Positions 6,001-13,054 of a stretch of DNA of 13,054 bases are shown piece by piece (within the stretch, counting starts at the first letter, position 1; every line of letters begins with the position of its first letter). The DNA lies in the NCBI GenBank assembly GCA_019415435.1, contig DXZE01000047.1:1-13054 (forward strand), in the 5' to 3' direction. Both the position numbers and the translations under genes were made by a program. Under the pieces are notes generated by a model, which searched no databases, was not told the DNA's origin, and saw nothing but the letters and a program-made list of their open reading frames with translations. Origin of the DNA: Erysipelotrichaceae bacterium. Lineage in GTDB: Bacteria; Bacillota_I; Bacilli_A; Erysipelotrichales; Erysipelotrichaceae.

Positions 6001-7187
6001 GTAACCTGGATGGCCGCGGTATTATCATGGTAGGTGCAGAAGTCAAGGAAGGCGATATCCTTGTTGGTAAGGTTACACCAAAGGGACAGTCTGAAGTATC
6101 TCCTGAAGAAAAACTGTTATTAGCTATCTTTGGTGAGAAGTCCAGAGAAGTCAGAGATAACTCTCTGAAAGTACCGCATGGCGGTGCTGGTATCGTTCAC
6201 TCTATCAGAGTGTTCAACCGCAAGGAAAACAAGGAACTGGCTCCGGGTGTCAATGAAGTCGTCAAGGTTTATGTCGTCCAGAAGAGAAAGATCTCTGAAG
6301 GTGACAAGATGGCCGGCCGTCATGGTAACAAGGGTGTCATTTCCCGTATTAACCCAATCGAAGATATGCCGTTCATGGAAGATGGTACACCGATTGATAT
6401 CATGCTGAACCCATTCGGTGTTCCTTCCCGTATGAACATTGGTCAGGTGCTTGAATTGCATTTAGGCATGGCTGCCAAAGCATTGAATGTCAAGTTTGCC
6501 ACACCGGTATTCGATGGTGTATCCAATGATGATCTGAAGGACATCATGAAGGAAGCTAACGTATCACCGGATGGAAAGTATGTCCTGCATGATGGTATGA
6601 CAGGTGAAGCGTTCGATGAACGTATCGCTGTTGGTGTCATGTATATGATCAAGCTTGCACACATGGTTGATGATAAGCTGCATGCCCGTGCTACAGGTCC
6701 ATACTCATTAGTTACACAGCAGCCATTAGGTGGTAAGGCACAGAATGGCGGCCAGAGATTTGGTGAAATGGAAGTCTGGGCACTGGAAGGTTATGGTGCT
6801 GCACATACATTACAGGAAATTCTTACCGTTAAGTCTGATGATATCATGGGTCGTACAAAGACTTATGAAGCTATCGTCAAGGGCAAGGATATGCCTGAAC
6901 CAGGTATTCCGGAATCCTTCCGCGTTATGGTACATGAACTGCAGGCTCTTGCCCTCGATATCCGCATGATGGATGATGATGGCAACGAGATGGATCTGAA
7001 GCAGATGGAACAGGAAGAACTCAAGGAAGAAACAAGTCTTGATATGAGCCGTCAGAATATTGTCAATGACGCTATGAATCAGGATGATCTGACAATCCGC
7101 AAGGGATTGGAAGAAGATGTTCCTGAGGCTGCTGAAGTCGGTTTCGATATGGGTGTGGATGACGATACACCGGAAGAAGACAAGTAA
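3009..7187 (+). CDS. rpoB: DNA-directed RNA polymerase subunit beta
   Basis: The beta subunit forms one pincer of RNA polymerase and part of its active centre and rifampicin pocket. Conserved blocks appear in order: GTFIINGAERVIVSQIVRSP near the N-terminus; the rifampicin region around 655-676; GRICPIETPEGPNIGLI; the active-site acidic pair Glu948-Asp949 in NYEDAIIMSE; EGDKMAGRHGNKGVIS with Lys1100 and Lys1108 (E. coli Lys1065 and Lys1073); and PYSLVTQQPLGGKAQ near the C-terminus. The 1392 residues are about 200 more than B. subtilis RpoB, with most of the excess before the rifampicin region, in the beta lobe. Asn669 stands where E. coli has His526, a substitution linked to rifampicin insensitivity. 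AAAGGA lies 8 bases before the ATG. The C-terminal tail is acidic. rpoC follows after 15 bases. Confidence 0.99.
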   Translation: MENKQTYHVVHYGNKAVRRDYSKVSSSLEMPDLTGIQTDSFDWFLKDGIREVFEDIYPISNYAGNIRLKFLDYEFGEPKYSINECKYRETNYCAPLRAKMELEILDSDTGEIITKYEEVFLGDFPLMTPTGTFIINGAERVIVSQIVRSPGAYFDVSTEEKTGKDTYSSELIPSRGTWLEFMSDDKKAALGRIMNVSIDRRRKILSTILFKSIGMSLNLEKGEDAYDTTNMQKFLKSLGMDVHTDVIIDQEERAFQNDYMLLYTSVFGNYEEVRNTLDADKTNTTNDALLTVYENQRADEIATVDGALSLMDAKFFDYRRYDLTKAGRYKVRKKLNILDRMEGHVLAQDLIGADGKVLAKKNTLIDKTKRNELRDEINKGVMMKALPFVHRFSHPNTALVSTKDTYALVGRILATDLNGKKESTQFEEGTVLTLEDAKAIAREFSEVTVYTGIIAQEVKVNNDNVNAVLNLGSRMYVIGRATENGADLCDEDGEYLVDRYLPDQSVEKLTTARKEAIVSEATNNENVSLWLVGAAVQEIKVKTSEGTVVNLIGIDPLNDKHTITMSDMYALYNYQLTMLDGVGTQDDIDMLANRRVRTVGELIQNQFRIGLSRMERVVKERMSISDVAGLTPKQLTNTRPLTAAIREFFSSSQLSQFMDQENPLAELSNKRRISALGPGGLTRERAGFEVRDIHNSHYGRICPIETPEGPNIGLINYLTTYAKVNEYGFIETPYRKVKKDGTLTDDVVYMDASEEYDHVIAQVDEVKDGKLVGDQVVARIAGETVMVDRKDVDYADVSPRQVVSVATACVPFLENDDGHRALMGANMQRQAVPLLNPHSPYVGTGMEHAVARYSGAAIVATADGVVTYVDACKIVVTEDDGNEHTYDLVKFTRSNASTCLNQRPIVWDGEKVKAGDILADGPAMQNGELALGQNVTVAFMTWHGYNYEDAIIMSERMQSEDFYTSVHIEEYDIECRDTKLGPEEITRDIPNVSESVCRNLDGRGIIMVGAEVKEGDILVGKVTPKGQSEVSPEEKLLLAIFGEKSREVRDNSLKVPHGGAGIVHSIRVFNRKENKELAPGVNEVVKVYVVQKRKISEGDKMAGRHGNKGVISRINPIEDMPFMEDGTPIDIMLNPFGVPSRMNIGQVLELHLGMAAKALNVKFATPVFDGVSNDDLKDIMKEANVSPDGKYVLHDGMTGEAFDERIAVGVMYMIKLAHMVDDKLHARATGPYSLVTQQPLGGKAQNGGQRFGEMEVWALEGYGAAHTLQEILTVKSDDIMGRTKTYEAIVKGKDMPEPGIPESFRVMVHELQALALDIRMMDDDGNEMDLKQMEQEELKEETSLDMSRQNIVNDAMNQDDLTIRKGLEEDVPEAAEVGFDMGVDDDTPEEDK

Positions 7188-7202
7188 GGAGGATGAAGTC
7201 AG

Positions 7203-10200
7203 ATGAATATCAATAACTTTACAGCGATTAAAATCGGACTTGCATCACCTGAGAAAATTCGTGAATGGTCTTATGGCGAAGTAAAGAAGCCTGAGACAAT
7301 CAACTATCGTTCTCAGAAGCCTGAGCGTGATGGTCTGTTCTGTGAGCGTATCTTCGGTCCTACAAAGGACTGGGAGTGTGCTTGCGGAAAGTATAAGAAG
7401 ATCCGCTATCAGGGTGTTATCTGCGACCGTTGCGGTGTTGAAATTACCAAGTCATCGGTACGTAGAGAACGCATGGGTCATATTGAACTGGCTGCGCCGG
7501 TTGCCCATATCTGGTATTTAAGAGGAATTCCAAGCAGAATGTCTCTGCTTCTGGATATTCCACCTAAGCAGCTGGAAGAAGTAGTTTACTTTGTCAGCTG
7601 GGTTGTTACTAATGCTGGTGATACAAAGCTTCAGTACAAGCAGATTCTTTCTGAGAAGGAACTCAGAGAGAATACAGCTCTGTATGGTCCGGGCAGCTTT
7701 ACTGCCCAGACTGGTGCAGAAGCAGTCAAAACTCTGCTGGAACAGGTAGATGTTCAGGCTGAATATGATCAGATCATGGAAGAGTTGCAGAAGGCTAATG
7801 GTGAAAAGCGCAAGAAGTTAATCAAGCGCCTGGAGACTGTTGAAGCTTTCTTGAATTCAGACAACAAGCCTGAATGGATGGTATTGACTGTATTACCGGT
7901 TATTCCACCGGATTTAAGACCAATGCTGCAGCTGGATGGTGGCCGCTTTGCGACTAGTGATCTGAATGATCTTTACAGAAGAGTTATTACCCGTAATAAC
8001 CGTCTGAAGAAGCTGCTGGAACTTGGTACACCTGCAATCATTGTCCAGAATGAAAAGAGAATGCTGCAGGAAGCAGTTGATGCTCTGATTGATAATGGCA
8101 GAAGATCCAAGCCGATTACTGGTGCAGGTGGACGTGCATTAAAGTCACTGTCTCATTCCTTAAAGGGTAAGCAGGGACGTTTCCGTCAGAACCTGTTAGG
8201 TAAGCGTGTTGACTTCTCTGGCCGTTCTGTTATTGCAATCGGGCCTAAGTTAAAGATGTGGCAGTGTGGTCTGCCAAAGGAAATGGCATTACAGCTGTAT
8301 AAGCCGTTTGTCATTAACGAACTCGTCAATGAACAGGTCGCATCGAATCCAAAAACAGCTGAGAAACTGATTAACCGTCAGGATCCAAGAGTCTGGGATT
8401 GTGTTGAAAAGGTCATTGATGGTCACCCTGTATTCCTGAACAGAGCACCTACATTACACAGATTAGGTATTCAGTCCTTCTTCCCTAAGTTAGTTGAAGG
8501 AAGAGCTATCCGTGTACATCCATTAGTATGTCCTGCCTTTAACGCAGACTTCGATGGTGACCAGATGGCTGTCCATCTTCCATTAAGTGAAATGGCAAGA
8601 GCTGAGACAGAAGTACTGATGCTTGGTGCAAACAACATCCTTGGTCCTAAGGATGGTAAGCCTATCGTTACACCTGGTCAGGACCTTGTTCTGGGTAACT
8701 TCTATCTGAACATGGAAGAAACCGCACAGGAGTTCTATAACAAGGCTGATGCTCTGGACAAGTTAGATGAGCATGTTGAAGCAGAGAGATGGAGAAGATA
8801 TGGCGATAATGAAGGCCATGTTTTCAAGGATCCTAATGAAGTACTGATGGCATATCAGACAGGTGTAGTACATCTGCATTCAAGAATTGCCTTACCAGGT
8901 GCTTCTCTGCATAAGACAGGATTTACAGAAGAACAGAATCAGAAGTATCTGATTACTACTGTTGGTAAGATTATCTTTAACCAGGCTATGCCTGATGATT
9001 TCCCATATCTCAATGAGACAAATGCAGAGACACTGAAGGCTACACCTGACAGTGAATTTGTACCAATGGGAACAGATATCAAGAAAGAAATTTCCGGTCG
9101 TAAGATCCACGCAGAATTCAAGAAGAAAGATCTTGGAAATCTGATTGCGGCTATCTTCGACAAGTACAAGAATGGCGATGGTTCTATCCATTCACCAACA
9201 CCTCGTACATCTGATATTCTGGATAACCTGAAGGATCTTGGTTATCAGTACTCTATGGTTGCTGGTATGACAGTTGCCCTTTCCGATATCAAGGTAGCTC
9301 CTCACAAGGATGAAATGGTAGCGGAAGGACGCAAGCAGGCTGCTGTACTGAACCACTTGAGAGACAGAGGTCTGTTAACACCACAGGAATGGGAGGCACA
9401 GTTCTCTACATTATGGGGTAACGTTAAGGATAAAGTCGGTGATACACTGATGGCTTCCTTACCGCGTATGTCACCTATCAACATGATGGCTGTATCTGGT
9501 GCCCGTGGTAACAAGAACCACTTCACCCAGTTAGCTGGTATGAGAGGTCTGATGGCTCGTCCTACACAGTCCAAGACCAAGGGTTATCAGCCATCTATTA
9601 TCGAAGTTCCTATTTACTCTTCCTTCCGTGAAGGTATGACTGTATCTGAGTTCTTCAACTCCTCACATGGTGTTCGTAAGGGACTTACAGATACTGCTCT
9701 GAAGACTGCTGAATCTGGTTATCTGACCAGAAGACTTGTCGATGTTGCCCAGGAAGTTGTTATCACAGAAGAAGATTGTGAAACAGAGAAGGGTTATCTC
9801 GTTGATGGTTCCAAGGCATATACAGATCAGTTCGGACAGGTTAAGGAGAATACCTATGGTGCTCTCTATGACAACAAGAATGGTTCTGTTATTGAGTCTA
9901 TGTCTGAAAGAATCGCCGGATACTATACTGCCGATGATGTAACAGATCCTGAAACAGGTGAAGTTATCGTTGAAAAGGATACATATCTGACCGATGAATT
10001 AGCCCAGAAGTGTGCTGATGCACATGCTCAGGTAATGATCAGAAATGTATTTACCTGTGAAGCAGAGAATGGTATCTGCCGTAAGTGCTATGGCCGTAAC
10101 ATGGCTACTGGCAACCTGGTAGAAGAAGGCGAAGCTGTTGGTATTATGGCAGCCCAGGCTATTGGTGAACCAGGCACACAGCTGACTATGAGAAACTTCC

Positions 10201-11114
10201 ATGCCGGTGGTGCCGTTACTGCAAATGGTGATATCACACAGGGTCTTCCACGTGTAGAAGAATTGTTTGAAGCACGTACACCTAAGGGTGTTGCCGTTAT
10301 CTCCAAGATTGATGGTGAAATCACTGCTATTGAAGATAACAAGGATAACAAGGACAACGTTATCGGTCATATTGTGACTGTTGCCAATGAAACAGAGTCT
10401 ATCCAGCATAAGTGCGACCTGTCCCAGATCATCAGACCATGGATGAAGGTTGGTACAAAGGTTCATGCCGGTGATAAGCTGACGGAAGGTCAGATAGCAC
10501 CTAAGGAACTGCTGGAAGTTGCTGGTGTAGCTGCTGTTCAGGAATATATCCTGAAGGAAGTCAAGAAGGTTTACTCTACACAGTCTATTGATATTTCTGA
10601 TAAGCATCTGGAAGTTATGATCAGACAGATGCTGAAGAAGGTCATTGTACTGGATGGTGGAGATTCCAAGCTCAGTGCAGGCCAGACACTATCTCTGCAT
10701 CGTATGAATGAGATCAATGATGATCTGCTTGCGGAAGGCAAGACACCTGCCAAGTTCGGACCTATTCTGTTAGGTATTTCCAAGTCTGCAGTAGAAACAG
10801 ATTCCTTCCTGTCTGCGGCATCATTCCAGGAGACAACCCGTGTATTGACAGACGCTGCTGTCAAGGGTAAGGTCGATCATCTGGAAGGATTGAAGGAAAA
10901 TGTCATTATCGGTAAACTGATCCCAGCTGGTACCGGACGTGACTTTGACCGTGAATCCACGCGCAGAATCAAGGCTGTTGCGGCTAAGCTCAAGGAAGAG
11001 CGTGAAGAAAGAAACAGAAAGCTGGAAGAAGCACAGCAGGAAAAGCTGCCTGATTCCATTCTGGGTACTTCCGATGATTCTTCTGATGAATCAGAAGCTG
11101 CTGAAAAGCAATAA
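7203..11114 (+). CDS. rpoC: DNA-directed RNA polymerase subunit beta'
   Basis: Beta' carries the catalytic magnesium site and the clamp of RNA polymerase. In the 1303-residue product, the N-terminal zinc site uses Cys59, Cys61, Cys74 and Cys77. The lid/rudder region includes GKQGRFRQNLLGKRVDFSGR. The catalytic loop NADFDGDQMAVH gives Asp449, Asp451 and Asp453. The second zinc site uses Cys859, Cys952, Cys959 and Cys962. The trigger loop region begins around Gly980 with AAQAIGEPGTQLTMRNFHAGG. All expected metal ligands are present. Relative to B. subtilis there is a short insertion at about 787-798, before the bridge helix, and the protein is about 100 residues longer overall. The Shine-Dalgarno AAGGAGG (7186-7192) overlaps the rpoB stop codon, which implies translational coupling and matched subunit synthesis. 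The acidic, Ser-rich tail is followed by an intrinsic terminator. Confidence 0.99.
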   Translation: MNINNFTAIKIGLASPEKIREWSYGEVKKPETINYRSQKPERDGLFCERIFGPTKDWECACGKYKKIRYQGVICDRCGVEITKSSVRRERMGHIELAAPVAHIWYLRGIPSRMSLLLDIPPKQLEEVVYFVSWVVTNAGDTKLQYKQILSEKELRENTALYGPGSFTAQTGAEAVKTLLEQVDVQAEYDQIMEELQKANGEKRKKLIKRLETVEAFLNSDNKPEWMVLTVLPVIPPDLRPMLQLDGGRFATSDLNDLYRRVITRNNRLKKLLELGTPAIIVQNEKRMLQEAVDALIDNGRRSKPITGAGGRALKSLSHSLKGKQGRFRQNLLGKRVDFSGRSVIAIGPKLKMWQCGLPKEMALQLYKPFVINELVNEQVASNPKTAEKLINRQDPRVWDCVEKVIDGHPVFLNRAPTLHRLGIQSFFPKLVEGRAIRVHPLVCPAFNADFDGDQMAVHLPLSEMARAETEVLMLGANNILGPKDGKPIVTPGQDLVLGNFYLNMEETAQEFYNKADALDKLDEHVEAERWRRYGDNEGHVFKDPNEVLMAYQTGVVHLHSRIALPGASLHKTGFTEEQNQKYLITTVGKIIFNQAMPDDFPYLNETNAETLKATPDSEFVPMGTDIKKEISGRKIHAEFKKKDLGNLIAAIFDKYKNGDGSIHSPTPRTSDILDNLKDLGYQYSMVAGMTVALSDIKVAPHKDEMVAEGRKQAAVLNHLRDRGLLTPQEWEAQFSTLWGNVKDKVGDTLMASLPRMSPINMMAVSGARGNKNHFTQLAGMRGLMARPTQSKTKGYQPSIIEVPIYSSFREGMTVSEFFNSSHGVRKGLTDTALKTAESGYLTRRLVDVAQEVVITEEDCETEKGYLVDGSKAYTDQFGQVKENTYGALYDNKNGSVIESMSERIAGYYTADDVTDPETGEVIVEKDTYLTDELAQKCADAHAQVMIRNVFTCEAENGICRKCYGRNMATGNLVEEGEAVGIMAAQAIGEPGTQLTMRNFHAGGAVTANGDITQGLPRVEELFEARTPKGVAVISKIDGEITAIEDNKDNKDNVIGHIVTVANETESIQHKCDLSQIIRPWMKVGTKVHAGDKLTEGQIAPKELLEVAGVAAVQEYILKEVKKVYSTQSIDISDKHLEVMIRQMLKKVIVLDGGDSKLSAGQTLSLHRMNEINDDLLAEGKTPAKFGPILLGISKSAVETDSFLSAASFQETTRVLTDAAVKGKVDHLEGLKENVIIGKLIPAGTGRDFDRESTRRIKAVAAKLKEEREERNRKLEEAQQEKLPDSILGTSDDSSDESEAAEKQ

Positions 11115-11125
11115 TCTTTACAAGT

Positions 11126-11153
11126 AAGAGTTCCGCTATGCGGAGCTCTTTTT
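11126..11153 (+). terminator. Intrinsic terminator of the rpoBC unit
   Basis: AAGAGTTCCGC (11126-11136) and GCGGAGCTCTT (11140-11150) form an 11-bp stem with one G-U pair and a 3-base loop, running directly into TTTTT (11149-11153). It lies 11 bases after the rpoC stop codon. Confidence 0.93.
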
Positions 11154-11171
11154 GTATAAAAAAATAAATTA

Positions 11172-11195
11172 TTTCTGTAACATATGTTACAGAAA
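11172..11195 (+). promoter_or_regulatory. 24-bp perfect palindrome, probable Crp/Fnr-type operator of hcp
   Basis: The half-site TTTCTGTAACAT is repeated in perfect inverted symmetry, giving the core TGTAAC-ATAT-GTTACA. It is not followed by a T-run and so is not terminator-like. It lies between the rpoC terminator and hcp, its centre (11183.5) about 63 bases before the hcp ATG. Crp/Fnr-family regulators such as HcpR are known to control hcp genes through dyads of this general form. The assignment to that family is inference. Confidence 0.72.
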
Positions 11196-11209
11196 GCAGA
11201 TGGGATTAT

Positions 11210-11218
11210 TGGTATTGT
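11210..11218 (+). promoter_or_regulatory. Candidate extended -10 promoter element of hcp
   Basis: TGGTATTGT fits an extended -10 (TG-n-TATTGT). No good -35 box stands at the right distance; instead the palindrome occupies that zone. A start near 11225 would put the palindrome centre at about -41.5, the classic class II position for Crp/Fnr activators. The start site itself is inferred. Confidence 0.5.
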
Positions 11219-11245
11219 TCACTTGTAAAAAGAGGAGAACAGTAA

Positions 11246-12898
11246 ATGGAAGAAAAGATGTTTTGTTTCCAATGTCAGGAAACAGCCGGTGGTAAAGGAT
11301 GCCGCTTTGCGGGTGTATGTGGAAAGAGCAGTGATACTGCAGGCATGCAGGATCTCTTGATCTACGTCACAAAAGGTCTTTCAGCAGTCACTACAGCATT
11401 AAGAAAAGAAGGTAAGGAGATCAGCAGGGAAGTTAATCATCTTGTCAGTGTGAATCTCTTTACAACAATCACAAATGCCAATTTTGATAATGAGGCAATT
11501 AAAGACAGAATTGAAAAGACACTGAATACAGAAAAGGATTTAACTGAACTTCTGAGTGAAGAAGACAGGAATAATTTGCCTGAAGCTTCCAAGTGGTTTG
11601 GATCCAGAAATGAGTATGTATTCAAGGCTATGTCCGAGGAAGTTGGTGTACTCTCTACAAAGGATGAAGATATCCGCTCTTTAAGAGAATTAATTACATA
11701 TGGTTTAAAGGGATTAGCAGCTTACAGCAAGCATGCCAATGCATTATTACAGGATGATCAGGATGTTGATGCATTCATGCAGGAAGCTCTTGCCAAGACT
11801 CTGGATGACAGTCTGAGTGTAGATGATCTGGTTCAGCTTACATTGGAAACAGGTAAGTATGGTGTACAGGGAATGGCTTTACTGGATACTGCCAATACAA
11901 AGGCATATGGAAACCCTGAGATTACAAAAGTAGATATTGGTGTACGTAAGAATCCTGCTATTCTGATTTCCGGTCATGATTTAAGAGATCTTGAAATGTT
12001 ATTGGACCAGTGTGAAGGCACAGGTGTTGATGTATATACACATAGTGAAATGTTACCAGCACATTATTATCCTGCATTTAAGAAATATACATGTTTTGCG
12101 GGAAACTATGGAAATGCATGGTGGAAACAGGATACAGAGTTTGAAAGTTTCAATGGACCTATTCTGATGACAACCAACTGCATCGTTCCACCAAAGGATT
12201 CCTATAAGAACAGATTATGGACAACAGGTGCTGCAGGTTACCCAGGCTGTAAACATATAGACGCTCCATATGGAGAAACCAAGAATTTCTCAGAGATTAT
12301 TGCTCAGGCTAAGACACTGCCATCTCCAACTGAGATTGAAACAGGAACTATAACAGGTGGTTTTGCGCATAATCAGGTATTCGCATTAGCAGATCAGATT
12401 GTTGAGGCAGTCAAGAGTGGTGCTATTAAGAAGTTTGTTGTTATGGCTGGATGCGATGGCAGAATGAAATCCAGGAACTACTATACTGATTTTGCGAATG
12501 CTTTACCAAAAGACACAGTAATCTTAACAGCAGGTTGTGCTAAGTATAAGTACAATAAACTGAATCTTGGAGATATTAATGGTATTCCAAGAGTATTAGA
12601 TGCAGGTCAGTGCAACGATTCTTACTCACTTGCCTTGATCGCATTAAAGTTAAAGGAAATCTTTGGTGTAGATGATGTCAATGATCTGCCAATAGCTTAC
12701 AACATTGCATGGTATGAACAGAAAGCAGTTATCGTACTTCTTGCATTACTGTATCTTGGCGTCAAGAACATTCATCTTGGACCGACATTACCAGCATTCT
12801 TATCCCCGAATGTTACAAATGTATTAGTAAAGAACTTTGGCATTGCCGGAATCGATACAGTTGAAAATGATATGAAGACATTTGGAATCAATGCCTGA
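11246..12898 (+). CDS. hcp: Hybrid-cluster protein (hydroxylamine reductase)
   Basis: Hcp is a cytoplasmic iron-sulfur enzyme that reduces hydroxylamine in vitro and nitric oxide in vivo in enterobacteria, protecting against nitrosative stress. The 550-residue product has the N-terminal cluster motif Cys7-x2-Cys10-x8-Cys19-x5-Cys25, the short spacing of [4Fe-4S] class Hcp from anaerobes rather than the wider enterobacterial [2Fe-2S] spacing. All hybrid-cluster ligands are present: His244, Glu268, Cys312, Cys403 (persulfide position, in MAGCDGR), Cys431, Cys456, Glu491 and Lys493, with the first three at the same numbers as in Desulfovibrio Hcp. AGGAG (11233-11237) lies 8 bases before the ATG, so this start is preferred over Met5. 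It is a single-gene unit with its own palindromic operator and terminator. No hcr-like reductase gene is adjacent, so another electron donor is likely. Confidence 0.97.
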   Translation: MEEKMFCFQCQETAGGKGCRFAGVCGKSSDTAGMQDLLIYVTKGLSAVTTALRKEGKEISREVNHLVSVNLFTTITNANFDNEAIKDRIEKTLNTEKDLTELLSEEDRNNLPEASKWFGSRNEYVFKAMSEEVGVLSTKDEDIRSLRELITYGLKGLAAYSKHANALLQDDQDVDAFMQEALAKTLDDSLSVDDLVQLTLETGKYGVQGMALLDTANTKAYGNPEITKVDIGVRKNPAILISGHDLRDLEMLLDQCEGTGVDVYTHSEMLPAHYYPAFKKYTCFAGNYGNAWWKQDTEFESFNGPILMTTNCIVPPKDSYKNRLWTTGAAGYPGCKHIDAPYGETKNFSEIIAQAKTLPSPTEIETGTITGGFAHNQVFALADQIVEAVKSGAIKKFVVMAGCDGRMKSRNYYTDFANALPKDTVILTAGCAKYKYNKLNLGDINGIPRVLDAGQCNDSYSLALIALKLKEIFGVDDVNDLPIAYNIAWYEQKAVIVLLALLYLGVKNIHLGPTLPAFLSPNVTNVLVKNFGIAGIDTVENDMKTFGINA

Positions 12899-12903
12899 TA
12901 ACG

Positions 12904-12933
12904 AAACCTCATGGATAAATACATGAGGTTTTT
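12904..12933 (+). terminator. Intrinsic terminator of hcp
   Basis: AAACCTCATG (12904-12913) and CATGAGGTTT (12922-12931) form a perfect 10-bp stem with an 8-base loop, running into TTTTT (12929-12933). It begins 5 bases after the hcp stop codon. Confidence 0.92.
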
Positions 12934-13020
12934 ATGTAAAAAAGACTAAAAATAGAGAAATCAGATGTCCAAAGTCAACACTATAGAGCTGATAAATACA
13001 AATAAAAAAAGAAATTTATG

Positions 13021-13052
13021 AAAAAAAGAAAAAAAGCACTTGCGTAAGGAGC
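13021..13052 (-). terminator. Possible terminator of a convergent gene beyond the window
   Basis: On the minus strand GCTCCTTACGCAAGTGC (13052-13036) can form an imperfect hairpin (CTT/AAG plus GC/GC with an internal mismatch) and is followed by seven T, C and another T-run. The T-rich tail suits a terminator of leftward transcription entering from outside, but the stem is weak and the window ends here. Confidence 0.35.
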
Positions 13053-13054
13053 AA

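Noticed and set aside
10335..10361. Three imperfect tandem 9-base repeats (GATAACAAG type) in rpoC encoding DNKDNKDNV
   Set aside because: A real but very short in-frame repeat in a surface-type loop; it can alter length by three residues at most per unit and does not indicate phase variation.
9999..10607. 202-codon minus-strand open frame opposite rpoC
   Set aside because: It lies entirely over strongly conserved beta' coding sequence, with no initiation signal and no family resemblance.
13019..13050. Nine-codon Lys-rich ORF near the right edge
   Set aside because: Short, low-complexity poly-A sequence without a Shine-Dalgarno; better explained as the T-rich tail of a possible minus-strand terminator.

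Overview
This is a core housekeeping segment of a low- to mid-GC Firmicute, most likely Erysipelotrichales or a nearby lineage on the branch that leads to the Mollicutes. The gene order rplJ-rplL-rRNA methyltransferase-rpoB-rpoC is the classical Firmicutes one. The long beta subunit and the Asn at the rifampicin-pocket position equivalent to E. coli His526 recall Mollicutes and their walled relatives. An oxygen-sensitive-type hybrid-cluster protein suggests an anaerobe. The species cannot be named from this window.

Layout: (1) Positions 1-1056, minus strand: a proline iminopeptidase gene followed, with its Shine-Dalgarno directly after the stop codon, by a 37-residue single-span membrane peptide and a terminator-like hairpin. 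(2) Positions 1110-1290, plus strand: a near-consensus promoter, an L10-type autoregulatory leader with mutually exclusive antiterminator and terminator helices, then rplJ. (3) Positions 1290-2903: rplJ, rplL and an RsmC/YbxB-type methyltransferase whose conserved N-terminus points to an ACG start rather than the downstream TTG. Two strong hairpins lie between rplL and the body of this gene. (4) Positions 2892-11114: a possible internal promoter and attenuator-like hairpin, then rpoB and rpoC, closed by an intrinsic terminator. (5) Positions 11172-12933: a perfect 24-bp palindrome about 41.5 bp upstream of the inferred start site, hcp, and its own terminator. (6) The last 120 bases hold no gene; an imperfect hairpin at the very edge may end a convergent gene outside the window.

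The central block supplies the ribosomal stalk (L10 and L7/L12) and the two large RNA polymerase subunits from one cluster. The attenuator-like structures at 1227-1250, 2252-2277, 2341-2371 and 2953-2973 suggest stepwise reduction of transcription from the abundant stalk proteins to the less abundant polymerase subunits. The flanking units (peptidase plus peptide, and hcp) are separately transcribed and appear functionally unrelated. I found no mobile element, CRISPR array, tRNA, rRNA or clear novel defence-type system. The most interesting points are the natural RpoB Asn669, the ACG start, the hcp operator, the microprotein and the set of RNA structures.
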